Source: Gymnopus androsaceus JB14
Taxonomy: Eukaryota > Basidiomycota > Agaricomycetes > Agaricales > Omphalotaceae
Reading direction: 5' to 3'
Assembly (NCBI GenBank): GCA_009733575.1
Contig: ML769385.1
Coordinates: forward strand, 919,188 to 983,187
Length of the DNA: 64,000 nucleotides
This document shows, in pieces, positions 47,938 through 59,096 of this stretch; the stretch's first letter is position 1, and each line of letters opens with the position of its first letter. Position numbers and translations under genes: made by a program. The notes beneath the pieces were generated by a model. The model saw nothing but the letters and a program-made list of their open reading frames with translations. It was not told the DNA's origin and made no database searches.

Positions 47938-50567
47938 ATGACTCGATTTCTTCCACTCCTCGACGTACCTCAAGGCGACCTATTTGATGCCTTATCGCGA
48001 ATAGGTCCAGTTCTTCTAAGTAATCCATCTCTACCTCTACCAGACAATTCTTACATCCTGCTCGACCAAAATGCATCTACGGACCTAGATCAGATTGTAG
48101 CTTGGCTTGACCACGGCGCAGAAAAGCTTGTACTTCCATTAGCTTCTGCCAAAGAAGTCATCGGTCTCATACCGCAGGAAAGACTTGTACTCTTGCTCGA
48201 TGCTGTTAGCGTCAGTGCAGTATCAGACAAAGTTCGGAACGGCGTATCCGGCGTTCTACTCAAAACGCCCGAAATCGACCTCGATCTCATTTCCTCGGTG
48301 TCCCAATTCTTCTCTAAATCTGCTATATACGTTCTAGTCGACGCTTCCGGACCTCCTTCCATATACAGTATCCAATCGCTCTTGCGATCGGGCGCCAACT
48401 TGGTTCTACCAAGCTCACAGCTCACTCTCGACGTCTCCTCATCCACACAACTCGACATAGCAGACGTATTCCTTGCTCCTATCACAACCGATCGCCCAGA
48501 CGGTCTTTTCCCTACTATTGTCTCTACAGAAACAGGGCATTCATTGGGCCTTGTATACTCATCCGCAGAGTCAGTGAGGGAGAGTATTATCACCGGAAAA
48601 GGTGTCTATCAATCCAGGAAGCATGGATTGTGGAGGAAAGGAGAAACTTCTGGCTCGACCCAAGATGTCGTTAGTGTTCGTCTCGACTGCGACTCTGATA
48701 GCCTTCAATTCCGGGTCGTCCAGCACGGTTCTGGTTTCTGTCACCTTGAACGGCAGTCATGCTTTGGAGAGGCGAGCGGGCTACCTCTTTTGGAGAAAAC
48801 TCTCCGATCTCGCTTTGAAAATGCACCAGAGGGATCATACACCAAGAGACTGTTTAATGATCCTGAACTGTTGCGTTCAAAGATCATGGAGGAGGCGGAT
48901 GAGCTGTGTCGCGCAGAGACTGGGGATGAAATAGCCTTTGAAGCAGCGGACCTAATCTATTTTGCTCTCACCAAATGCACTGCATACGGAGTGACCGTAG
49001 CAGATATTGAAAGGTCACTCGACAAGAAGGCAAAGCGAGTCAGTCGCAGACCAGGCAATGCCAAACCCCAGTGGTCCGCTCCCAAGGCTGCGGAAGTCAA
49101 ACCTACCCCTGCTGTGGCTCTAGTAGATTCCAATGCACCTATCCGAATGCGTACAACAACGCTGTCTGCTACCTCAGAAGAGGAACGTGCCCTCCTCCTC
49201 CGTCGACCTGTCCTAAAATCTGACGAAATGATCGAAAAGGTCAAACCCATTGTTTCCGAAGTCCGCGTTAGAGGCGACGCCGCCCTGCTCGAATTCACCG
49301 CGAAATTCGACAAGGCCAAACTGACCTCTACTTGCATATTCCCTCCATACTCTAAAGAATCCATGGAGATCCCGTCAGATGTCAAGGAAGCTGTCGACCA
49401 AGCATACGCCAATATCAAGAAGTTCCATGCTGCCCAGATCGACGGGGTCACATTGAAGGTGGAGACTATGCCTGGTGTAGTCTGCTCTCGATTTGCTCGC
49501 GCCATCTCTCGTGTTGGGCTGTACATTCCAGGTGGAACAGCAATCTTGCCTTCCACGGCGTTGATGCTTGGTATTCCCGCTCAGGTCGCAGGCTGCAAAG
49601 AGATCGTTTTCGCGACTCCCCCGCGCTCCGACGGCAGCATCTCCCCAGAGGTCATGTACGTGGCTCATCTCGTTGGTGCATCAGCTATTTTGAAAGCTGG
49701 AGGTGCTCAAGCTGTTGCGGCTATGGCATATGGAACGGAAACGGTGCCAAAGGTTGACAAAATATTTGGACCAGGTAACCAATGGGTCACTGCTGCGAAA
49801 ATGCTGGTACAGAATGACACGGATGCTCTGGTTAGCATTGACATGCCAGCTGGACCCAGTGAGGTTTTGGTGAGATTTTTTCACGCCGCTTACTTCTCCC
49901 GCATAAACTAACAAGTCTTCGTTTACTAGGTCATGGCTGACCACACCGCCAACCCTGCCTTCGTCGCTGCTGACTTGCTCTCGCAGGCTGAACACGGTGT
50001 CGACTCTCAAGTCGTTCTCGTAGCCGTCAGCCTTACTCCAGAGCATCTCGAAAAGATTGAAATCGAGGTTGACGAGCAAGCGCGAGCACTCTCTCGCGTC
50101 GACATCGTGAAGCAGTCAATAGCAAAAAGTCTCATTGTCCAGGTCACCTCGATCGAAGAGGCTCTCGAATTCTCCAATGACTATGCTCCAGAACACTTGA
50201 TTTTGCACTTGCAGAACGCCCATGACAAGGTGCAATTCGTTGACAACGCGGGAAGTGTTTTCGTTGGGCCATTTACTCCAGAAAGGTAATCCAATCTCTT
50301 CTTCCTTCTTCATTCCATGCTTACCGGTTCTTGAATAGTTGTGGTGATTACGCTTCCGGAACCAACCACACCCTTCCAACCAATGGCTACGCCCGTCAAT
50401 TCAGTGGTGTGAACACCTTGTCGTTCCAGAAGCATATCACATCTCAGGAGATCACCTCCGATGGTTTGAAGGGATTAGGACCTATCGTAGTGACATTGGC
50501 TGATTGTGAAGGTTTGCAGGCGCACGCCAACGCTGTCCGTATACGACTGTCCTCTATGAAAGCGTAA
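47938..50567 (+). CDS. HIS4: trifunctional histidine biosynthesis protein HIS4
   Basis: Three exons: 47938-49869, 49930-50285 and 50339-50567; no frame break in over 850 codons. Residues ~1-380 contain the phosphoribosyl-AMP cyclohydrolase-like part ('VVQHGSGFCHLERQSCFGE') and the phosphoribosyl-ATP pyrophosphohydrolase ('EEADELCRAETGDEIAFEAA'). From ~400 on is histidinol dehydrogenase: 'LYIPGGTAILPSTALMLGIP', 'KIFGPGNQWVTAAKM', 'DMPAGPSEVLV' and 'GDYASGTNHTLPTNGYARQF'. It performs steps 2, 3 and 9-10 of histidine synthesis in the cytosol. The fusion is normal for fungi. Confidence 0.95.
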
Positions 50568-50704
50568 TTAGTGCCGATTTATATGTAGCTTAGTGTTTAT
50601 TTTAGAATCCAAGCCATTGTTTAATCAACTTCCATTGTCAAGTGCTCTCGATGATATTAACCCAGTGTATTAGTTACGAGTCTAGGGGCGGTCTATGGTA
50701 TAAA

Positions 50705-52127
50705 CTAGTTGGTTCTGTACAAAGAACGTTTTGCGACCTTGGCGATAAGGTTGGTATCTGGGAAAGCGAGGTCCTCGAGATTGGCAGCGTACTATCAACG
50801 AGTTAGTATGAAAGCGATGGGTCTGGAAGGAAAGTACTAACGGGAGTAGGGACATCAGCACCGGTAACACGCTCAACAGGCGCATCAAGGTAGTCAAAGG
50901 CTTCGCTCTCAACTATCTGGGCACAGATCTCACTTCCTACACCAAAGGCAGGGAAACCGCCCTCAGCAATGATCAGTCTGCGAAAGAAAAAGTCAGCTAT
51001 AATTTACTAGCATTCAGAGACTGCATACCGGTTGGTTTTCTTGACTGAATTTTTAATGGTGTCAATGTCAAGAGGACGGATGCTTCGGAGGTTGATGACT
51101 TCGGCTTTGATACCCTCCTTGGCCAGAATATCAGCGGCCTCGAGACTGTGTGTAACCATTTTGCTGTGCGCAACGATGGTCACATCAGTTCCTTCACGCT
51201 CTACCTTTGCCTTTCCAATGGGGAGGAGGAAGTTGTCGGACATGGCCTCTGCAGACATGGGGAAGGAAACACCGTAGAGCATCTCGTTCTCGAGGAACAC
51301 AACTGGGTTGGGATCACGGATAGCCGACTAGAATAATCAAGTTGTTTGAATACAAAAACGCGAAGCTTGAAAAGCAACTCACCTTGAGAAGACCCTTGCA
51401 GTCTTCTGCACTCCACGGACTGACAACCTTGAGACCAGGAACCTGACCATACCAAGAAGCATAGTCCTGCGAATGTTGCGCAGCAACACCAGCAGCAGCA
51501 CCGTTAGGACCACGGAACACTACTGGGCAAGGCACATTTCCTCCCGACATGTAGTATGTTTTCCCAGCCGAGTTGACTATCTGGTCAATGGCCTGCATTG
51601 CAAAGTTGAAAGTCATAAACTCGCAACTAGGAGGTTCAGCTGTATAAATGGGAATGAAATAGAGGACGGACGTACATCGGACGAAGACCGGCCAGTGCTG
51701 AACCAACTGCAATACCAGCGAAACCCATCTCTGTAATAGGTGTATCAACGACTCGCTTCTCGCCGAATTTGTCGAGAAGGCCTTTGGTGACCTTTTGCAA
51801 GGAATTAGAACTACATTACAGAGCTCCGAGATTTCTGCGCTCATACCTTGTAAGCTCCATTGTAACGAGCGACCTCTTCGCCCATAATGTAGACTTTCTC
51901 GTCCCGAATCATCTCTTCTTCCATAGCGGCATTGAGAGCGTCACGGACAGTCATCTATAAAAACTTGAAATTAGCTGAAATTAATTCAAGAGTCGCGGTA
52001 AACGTACAGAGTGGCCATTGTCAGCAGTAGCGTATGTGCGCGCGAGCCTTAATGATTTATGAGAGGCAATTAGAGACGCAGAACGAGATTTCTGGACAGA
52101 GGCAGCAAGCCGAGCAAAGGAAGCCAT
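50705..52127 (-). CDS. PDB1: pyruvate dehydrogenase E1 component, beta subunit
   Basis: N-terminal import signal [18 protein letters not shown]...YATADN. The body reads '[19 protein letters not shown]', '[14 protein letters not shown]', '[20 protein letters not shown]', '[20 protein letters not shown]', '[18 protein letters not shown]' and '[20 protein letters not shown]', ending '[12 protein letters not shown]'. These are the landmark stretches of E1 beta, which with E1 alpha and thiamine diphosphate decarboxylates pyruvate in the matrix. Eight or so exons, in frame. Its start is 105 bp from the SDR gene on the other strand. Confidence 0.94.
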
Positions 52128-52232
52128 GAAAGCAGAGTAAAAAGTCGCGCGTTTGGGAAATGTCGGAACTTCGGGCCAGTCCGGGCCCACGCCCAGCGTC
52201 TTTTTTACATTCAAAACTTGTTCACAGCATCC
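52128..52232. promoter_or_regulatory. 105-bp shared promoter PDB1 / SDR
   Basis: Divergent ATGs at 52127 and 52233. No TATA box or recognisable site. Confidence 0.5.
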
Positions 52233-53203
52233 ATGTCGCGCTCACCAGTTGTGATTGTTACAGGAGCTTCAAAGCAAGTAACCAAGCCCTGCTTGAATTC
52301 TTTCTGCTCACATATACTAGGGGAATTGGACTTGCAGCCACCTCCATCCTTTTGAACAAATTTAATGCTACTGTTGTTACTCTGTCCCGATCTATTACTT
52401 CGGAACTGAGTGATCTCGCCTCGGACCGTCTTCTCACCCTCAAATGCGACGTGTCCAACGAGAATTCTGTCCTGGAATGCGTCAACAAGGCGATCGACAA
52501 GTACCATCGTATTGATGGCCTCGTTCTAAATGCTGCAGTCCTCGATCCTCTTTGTCGAGTCGGCGACGATACACCGCTATCTGCTTGGAAGGTTCACTTT
52601 GACGTCAATTTCTTCTCTCTAGTTACCGCGGTCAAAGCAACTCTTCCATCTCTCCGCAAAAGTGAAGTGGGAGGGAAGATAATTTTTGTCTCTTCAGGAG
52701 CAGCAGGCAGGTCCAGGATGTAAATTTGATGATCTAGACACTAATCGATGAAACAAAGTCAAGGGAACACCAGGCTGGGGTCCCTATAATGCATCGAAAG
52801 CTGCTATGAATAGTCTTTGCAGGTACTAAGTCGTTCATCGATTTAATCTTTCTTTACTAACATCCATCCAGAACCCTGGCGGAAGAGGAACCCTCCGTTG
52901 CTTCTATAGCTTTACGTCCAGGCGTGGTGAAATACGGAAGTAAGGACTACCGACGCCTGCCGCCTGTATCTTTTTTGAATCCCAGCTTTTCAGATGCAAG
53001 GGCAAATCCGGACTCATGGTGCTGCCTCGATGGGCCCCGCGGGGCATCAACAATTTGTGGATTTGCATGCGAATGGTTCTTTGCTAAATCCAGAAGCTCC
53101 TGGACATGTCATTGCTGCACTGGCGCTGCGGTGTCCTCAGGAATTAAGCGGGCAGTTTGTATCTTGGGACGATGATGTTTGCAAGCCTTTTATGTCGACC
53201 TAA
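52233..53203 (+). CDS. short-chain dehydrogenase/reductase
   Basis: Reads MSRSPVVIVTGASKGIGLAA once an intron at 52274-52320 is removed; that intron starts GCAAGT, a GC-AG type. 'LKCDVSNENSVLEC', 'LVLNAAVLDP', 'IIFVSSGAA' (catalytic Ser) and 'GWGPYNASKAAMNSLCR' (Tyr-x-x-x-Lys) define a classical SDR; 'ALRPGVV' and a C-terminal substrate lid follow. A second intron (about 52710-52770) also appears to begin with GC. One extra A near 52930 shifts 'GVV/NTEMQGQIR'. Closest to yeast YIR035C/IRC24-type reductases; substrate unknown. Confidence 0.85.
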
Positions 53204-53444
53204 ACCTAGTAATGAATATGAGATACTTGGAACTCTAATTGTGCTTTTTTTGTCTCAGAATGGGACTAGTCGTTCATGAAGTCATCAATATTTTACGTAT
53301 CTTCCGAAGTCCTTTCGAACTCAGAATTCTTCCTTTGATTTGCAACGGCTACACCACGCTAATTGGGACCTAGCTAAAGCAGAACTGTTAGTTCCCCAAC
53401 CATTTGAACGATGTCATAATTCGTTTTGTTTTCTTCAGCAGACC

Positions 53445-54747
53445 ATGACCAAAGGTTTCATCGACATTCATCACCACTTCTTTCCATCGACACTAAATAA
53501 AGCACGTATCAATGAAGACGTAGGATGGCAGACTCCAGAAGGTCACCTTCCTTGGACACCGGAGCTCAGTCTCAAGTTTATGGACCAAGCAGGCATCGAT
53601 ACAGCGATATTGTCATTCCCTGCGTTATCTGCTGGGTCTGTGAGCGAAGAGAATCGCGCCCTAGCCAGAGAAAGGAACACTTACATGGCAAAGGTATGCC
53701 AAGATTATCCTGGACGATTCGGTTTTTTCGCGAACTATGCCATTTTTGCAAGACGTGGAAGGTAGGGTTTTCATAAATAGTTACAAGATCATTGAATAAC
53801 TTTGGTCGGCCAGGCGCATTGGCTGAAATCGCGTATGCTATGGATGTACTAAAATCAGACGGAAGTCGCTATTTCTTCTTCGTATGGAGAAGGTGACCGC
53901 AGCAAGTAAGTACCTGCGCTTGCTATCTTGGAAGAACTCAAGCTCATTTTAACACGAGAATACGTTGGCGACAAACTGTACGAGCCAATCTGGACAGAGT
54001 TGGATTCGCGTCAAGTCACTGTCTTTTTACACGGTACCCAAACACCCTCTTCTACTCCGCATCCAGATCAAATGCTCGGGATTCCCGTCGTCGAGGTATG
54101 TTTGCTAGTCCAAGAGTATGAGACATGTTAACACTTTCTGCCTTATAGGTTCCAAATGAAACCTTTAAAGCTGCTGCACACCTTGTCGTCACCACCACGA
54201 AACGCAAGCATCCCGACGTAAAGATCATTCTTTCTCATCTAGGGGGTAGTACACCCTTTCTAAGGTAGCGTCTCCCTTCTTTTTCTTTCTATCAACACTT
54301 TCATAGTCATCCATACACTCACTGTACAGTGCTCGAGTTGCCGCTTTGTCCAACTACATGGGCTGTCCCCTAACACCGGAGGAAATCATCTCTGATTTCA
54401 AGACATTCTATTTCGACACTGCCCTTGGTGCGCACGAAATAACGCTTAGCTGCAATGCAAACGTTTGTCACTACCCGACCGCTTGCTTTTCGGGTCGGAC
54501 TTTCCAGGTGAATTCAGACTTTATGTATTTTACTGCCCGAGTATTTATTTTACACTTTGATGCAGCTGTTAGCACAGATACAGCTAATTGGTACACGAAA
54601 AATCTGGAAGACTTTTACGCAGAGCAGACGGATGTGCTCAAGGATATTACCTCCCGCAATGCGTTGAGCCTCTTTCCTCAAGGTGCAGCAACGAAAATAA
54701 AAAAGAAGCTTACTCAGTATAATTGTATAATTGGCATCTCCTTTTGA
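53445..54747 (+). CDS. amidohydrolase-2 (ACMSD/decarboxylase-like) with several frame breaks
   Basis: The metal motif 'FIDIHHHFFP' at the start, 'ILSHLGG' in the middle and 'LLFGSDFPAVSTDTA' near the end are those of the amidohydrolase-related (ACMSD, gamma-resorcylate and 6-methylsalicylate decarboxylase) branch. The gene is readable only with single-base corrections near 53733 (FFA/TMPFLQDVE), 53862 (KSDG/VAISSSYGEG), 54450 and 54478; the first three look like an extra A. Introns with good splice sites lie between. Four breaks in about 1.1 kb suggest either a decaying gene or a poorly resolved stretch. In such families the enzyme acts on aromatic acids; substrate unknown. Confidence 0.7.
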
Positions 54748-55589
54748 AAAGACACCTACATGTCTTTTATGTCGCTCAAACTCACCTCCTTCTTCACGAA
54801 CAAGAGTTTAAAATGAGGATATGATACAGGTACTTGTTACTGTGCGAATTAGTAGCCCGAAGTGAAGTTGGTCGAGTCGGGGAGGAGGTACGAAATTTTC
54901 CGCATATAATTGCTTGGGTTTACACCGTACAGAAGTGGAACGTGAGTGTTGATTTTCGTGACACTGCGGTGAACGAGGATTGATTAATTCTTTTATATCT
55001 AATCTGGCAGTGGCCTTCACCTGCTTTCATTCCTAGTCAGCAGTGCATGTACATGTACAACCGGAGTTCAGGATGATATGTCTCCAACGGAGTATGGCTA
55101 TAATAAAGGTGTATTTCATGCAGTGGATTTCAAAAGATCCTGTGTAACAGTATTCTCGTCTAGATTCACCGTCTGGCCGCTTTTAGTTTGCAAAAATGAT
55201 ATGTGGTAGATTCTAAACAGTACAGGTACAACAGTAGCGAAGCTCGTCTTGCTCACGATTGCAAAGTTGGTGGCAAATCGGGAAACCCTAGAATATCTTC
55301 CTCTCCGAAACTCAGGACTATTCAAATTGTCTGAACCAGGAGATGATGCTGGACTTCCATATGATTTCGTTCTGAGCATTTCAAGCACATCAGCTTAATA
55401 CACGAGCCTCCAGCTTCAGGAGGATTTCATCCGAAAGCCAACATCTGGAAAAATTCCCTAGTGCCCAGGAACATATAGGTTGCACTGAGGTACCCACAGG
55501 GTGACTAGGACACCCAGGATGTCTAGGCACCTCAGGCACCCTAAAGAAACCCCCCAAATCCTGTGCATCCTGAGGGTGGAAAAGTATCT
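54748..55589. other. intergenic, no firm gene
   Basis: A minus-strand frame at 55116-55388 (MLEMLRTKSYGSPASSPG...; RFATNFAIVSKTSF) has protein-like composition but no neighbours, family or clear splice sites; it could be a small gene or a fragment. Confidence 0.35.
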
Positions 55590-55692
55590 CTAGGGTGTCC
55601 CTGAATATTCCTGGGGTGTCCCTGAATATCCCTGGGGTGTCCCTGATCATCCCTGGGTCTCCCTGGGGCGCCCTGGGGTGCCCTGGGAATCC
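55590..55692. repeat. CCTGGGGTG minisatellite, about 5 units of 20-21 bp
   Basis: Consecutive units CTAGGGTGTCCCTGAATATT, CCTGGGGTGTCCCTGAATAT(C), CCTGGGGTGTCCCTGATCAT(C), CCTGGGTCTCCCTGGGGCGC and CCTGGGGTGCCCTGGGAATC. Looser CCAGG/CCTGG motifs extend back to about 55490. Confidence 0.8.
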
Positions 55693-56320
55693 ATAGAGAA
55701 AATATTCAAAATAATATATTTTTTACCATCTTAGCCTCTTATGCTCATATTTACCTTCTTTGTTTACTTATTCATTATTCATTATTCAAATCTCGCTACT
55801 TAATACACTTATTATAGATGGTTGTTGTGCTTATTGCTCACTGCTTATTATTGTCTTATTCATTTGGTGTTTCAGCGCTTAAATTCAAATGACTCATAAT
55901 AAACTCAAAGATTGACACCTCACAGGTTTGAACTCTCAGCCTCGCAGTCCACTGTATTATATAAGCAATAACGCGAGAGCTCAAAACCACTGAACTATCT
56001 AGATGTAAGATATGACAGAAACTTTATGCACTATATACACTAACAAGTGGGATCAGCATCAACTAGAAGAAAATTAGTGAGCACTTCGTCATAAGTGCCC
56101 ATGAACTTATTCTCCCACCATAGTCCACCAAGACTATCTGCAATGTTACCAGTAATTATTCTTAGGTAAAAAGGGCTGGAAATGCGAAAACTAGACTCAA
56201 TGTTTTGTCTTTTGGTTAATTTAATTTTGTTGTGAATATAATGTAGCTTTTAATTAAGACATAAAGTATGCAGGCTAAAACGTCGCATGGGCGCTTAAAT
56301 CACGTGCTTGTAAGCACGAG
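55693..56320. other. AT-rich core between two CCAGG-rich arrays
   Basis: Strongly AT-rich (many TTATT and ATTCATTATT runs) with no coding frame. A tRNA-like remnant lies within it. Confidence 0.5.
55912..56003 (-). repeat. tRNA-derived remnant (tRNA pseudogene or SINE head)
   Basis: Reverse complement contains an A-box-like TAGTTCAGTGGTTTTGAGC (a D arm), a CTCGC/GCGAG stem bounding a 27-base loop, and a B-box-like GAGAGTTCAAACCTGTG. Acceptor and T stems do not pair, so it is not a working tRNA. Confidence 0.45.
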
Positions 56321-56324
56321 CACA

Positions 56325-56640
56325 TGATCCCTCTCCCAGGGTGTCCCAGGGCTTCCCACAGCTGTCCCAGGTCTTCCCAGAGCTTCCCAGGATCCCCAGG
56401 AATTTGCCCACTTCCCAGGCAGCCCAAGCAACCTGGGCAGCCTAGGATTTTAGCCAAATCCTAAAGGTATTTGGGCTTGCTTGAGGCTAATTCCTGATTA
56501 ACTTCAGAGATACTCAAGGATCCCTAGAATTTGGCCAAAATCTTGGGCTACCTGGGGTGCTTGGGTTGCCTAGTGCTGCCTAGTATTGCCTAGGAATTGG
56601 CCAAATTCCTGGGCATCCCTGAGAGTGACCAGACACACTT
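56325..56640. repeat. CCCAGG/CCTGGG-rich degenerate minisatellite
   Basis: Repeated TTCCCAGG, GTCCCAGG and CCTGGGCAGCCTAGG words, then GCCTAGTATTGCCTAGG. It resembles the array at 55590 and overlaps the 3' end of the deaminase-like gene. Confidence 0.65.
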
Positions 56641-58665
56641 GGACTTGCCTGGGCTTTAGGTAGTTTTCCAGATGAAGCTGGCGGACGCCAGGGATGGTAC
56701 TGTGTGTGCGACCCTGGTAAATCTAGCTGAAGACCATGGACATCTTTAATGACCTTTGCAAGGTGGCGACACGTTGGGCAGCACTTTTTGGCCACCCCAA
56801 TGACATACGTTTCCTGAGTATCAGGCATGTCAGGACTTGTAGATTGTGGATGCATATTACTGACCTGCTTTAAAGACTCAACAAGTTCCGCTATCGCTGC
56901 TTGCTGCTCGCGCAGGTAGAGTCTGCAATTTGGTATCATCACATACTAGCGCGGCTAGTAAACCAGCTTCGCAATGACTCCTGCCTGCGTCGCTGGCGAG
57001 TTTCAACTGTTGTTGGACATATTCAGAGACATCTTTCCCAGCTAAACCCCATTGCTTCAATACACTGTCTAACTCAACAGCGGGCAATGCAACATCGGGT
57101 ACATCCAGGATCTGAACACTGAAAACTATATTTTTTTGACTGAACAGCTTGTGTTTGACGAGCGCCCGGGACGCGATAGTCCATGCACATATGGCATTGA
57201 TAGCGCAAAAGAAGATGGAGCACTCTTCCCACATCGTATTCTGAGCTGTAGATAAAATGAGTGAGAAGATTACTGACAGATGTAAGAAAAAGGCAAACAT
57301 TCGGACGGTAGACTATCATCAACATTTAGATTCCAATGTTTTACTGTATAATCAATGTAAGCAATAAGATATTAGGACTGGAAATGAGTTTACTGACCTC
57401 GTAAATCTTGCAGTCTGTTGTTGAGACTTGCAGAAACCCATAGTTGTTTTGGGATGAGATGGTTGAGGAACCCATGAAGTGCAACTATGGCCTTCGAAGT
57501 GTTTTCAAGGCCTTGCCTAAACTCGAGGTCATTGGTAGTCTGGTCCTTTAGACGCTTCAGAGATGATCGGATAAACACTAGCACATTGTATATGGCGTCT
57601 ATCCATTTTGGCGCAGAAGACGAGTTGAAGATAAATGTCAAGAAACCATCATGAGTAGTCGTGCAGGGAACTTTTACCGCCCGCAGGAACTGAGAAGGAG
57701 GGGACTTGGCAGCTATCCTCACCTCTGCGGGTTCAAGAAGTCCCTCCAGTTCCCACATCAGAAGATTCCCTGCATCATCTGTTGGGAAATAAACATCCAA
57801 GACCTTCTGTATCCTGCTATCGATCATATGATGGCAGTGGCCCACAAAGTATTCGTAAAGATGACTGAGGTTTTTGTCTCCTCCATGATAACTGGCAGAA
57901 TAGAAACGCAAGACACGAATGGTCTCTGACACATAGAGGTGATACCATTCGGCTGGGGATTGACGCATTCGTGCGCAGATGTTTTCAGGAGATCTGCCCG
58001 TAAAATGAGGTTGAGCAAGCTTTCAGAGCTGAGAACAAGGATCATACACAACGGCCTCAATATCTTCTTCCTTATCTAACTGCCCAAATTTGTGAGTTCT
58101 CGATGACATTGGTCGTTTGTCTTTTTCTGAATTTCGAGTAGCCTTATGGACACTAGTGCATTGTTAAGACAGTGGAGTATACTGTTTTGAAATAGAAAAA
58201 GTCACCTCGGTCCTGCCTTCGATGTAGTCCCAGGAGCATTTGATACCTCCTTGACAGGAAGGGCTGCCTCAGCGTAAGATGGCGGAACCGTTCTGTTTTA
58301 GCAGCTGAGTGAAAAGGATCCAGAGATAACGGCTGAACACAAACAATTGCATGTTTGAAAAGGTAACTTGTGAGCCTGTTGCAGAAGCATCTGGAAAACT
58401 GGTGAAATGAGAATGGAGAAACAGGGTATGAAGGGTAGAGTTACGATCTGAAGATGACTGAGTTTATGGAGTGGCCAAGCAGTAATGGGCCAACGGAAAC
58501 CGTGACCGTCGAAGATGGTCCCAGTAGAATCGACAGATGGTTCAGTATCTTTTGGGAGCCTTCGCTCCGACTTGGATTGTACGAATAATCGTCGTCGGGA
58601 GAACGCTGCTGTAGCGACGCTGCAAATTGTGTGAGGAGATGTACGCGAGCGGCTGTAGCAGACAT
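56580..58665 (-). CDS. OTT_1508-like deaminase-domain protein
   Basis: N-terminus MSATAARVHLLTQFAASLQQ, then exons 'TVPPSYAEAALPVKEVS', 'VHKATRNSEKDKRPMSSRTH' with 'KFGQLDKEEDIEAVVYD', 'MRQSPAEWYHLYVSETIRVL', 'DDAGNLLMWELEGLLEP' and 'GLENTSKAIVALHGFLNHLI'. The C-terminal domain has 'AGRSHCEAGLLAALV' (H-x-E) and 'YVIGVAKKCCPTCRHLAKVI' (C-x2-C), the zinc ligands and proton-shuttling Glu of the deaminase fold; the spacing and the IGV-x-K strand match the OTT_1508-like group expanded in basidiomycetes. Target unknown (nucleic acid or nucleotide). Two one-base breaks lie near 58032 and 57975. The last ~25 codons (ASPSVSGHSQGCPGIWPIP) are made of CCAGG minisatellite. Confidence 0.6.
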
Positions 58666-59096
58666 GAGTTATCATCGGCGCATTGGCCCCTATTAGTATT
58701 AGCCCATACAATAATTTTGCCTGCCGGATTAGGTGCCTTTCTTTTTGGACTGTCTCGTCGATCGTCGATGTCCCGTATGCGGGTCGAAGTGGCAATGGCA
58801 CGAGGAACCGTAGAGCAGGCTAATTGCATGCACTGAGGGACATATTTTACAAGTAAAGCGATTCCTGTTATTGTCTGCTCATATAACAATCAATGGACTT
58901 CAACATATAGGATGCTTGGTGTACGTGCGAGTACTTTAGTTGTTCGATGTTTGAGACGTTTTGAATGTCTGTCTAATGTTTGAGTTCAGCGCTTCAACAG
59001 TAGCTATCCTTAAGCTGCCTCACCTAGGCCTCATGCCCCGTGGGCATCCATCAAGCGATCGATTCAAGCTGGTGCTACTGAACTTACCATCAAGCG
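58666..59096. other. intergenic between deaminase-like and BTB genes
   Basis: 431 bases between divergent starts. No gene or site recognised. Confidence 0.5.

Noticed and set aside
48090..49668. Long minus-strand frames (48090-48593, 48957-49556, 49375-49668)
   Set aside because: Shadows of the uninterrupted HIS4 exon.
55390..55650. 86-codon minus-strand frame with repeated DTPGIFR units
   Set aside because: Translation of the minisatellite, not a gene.
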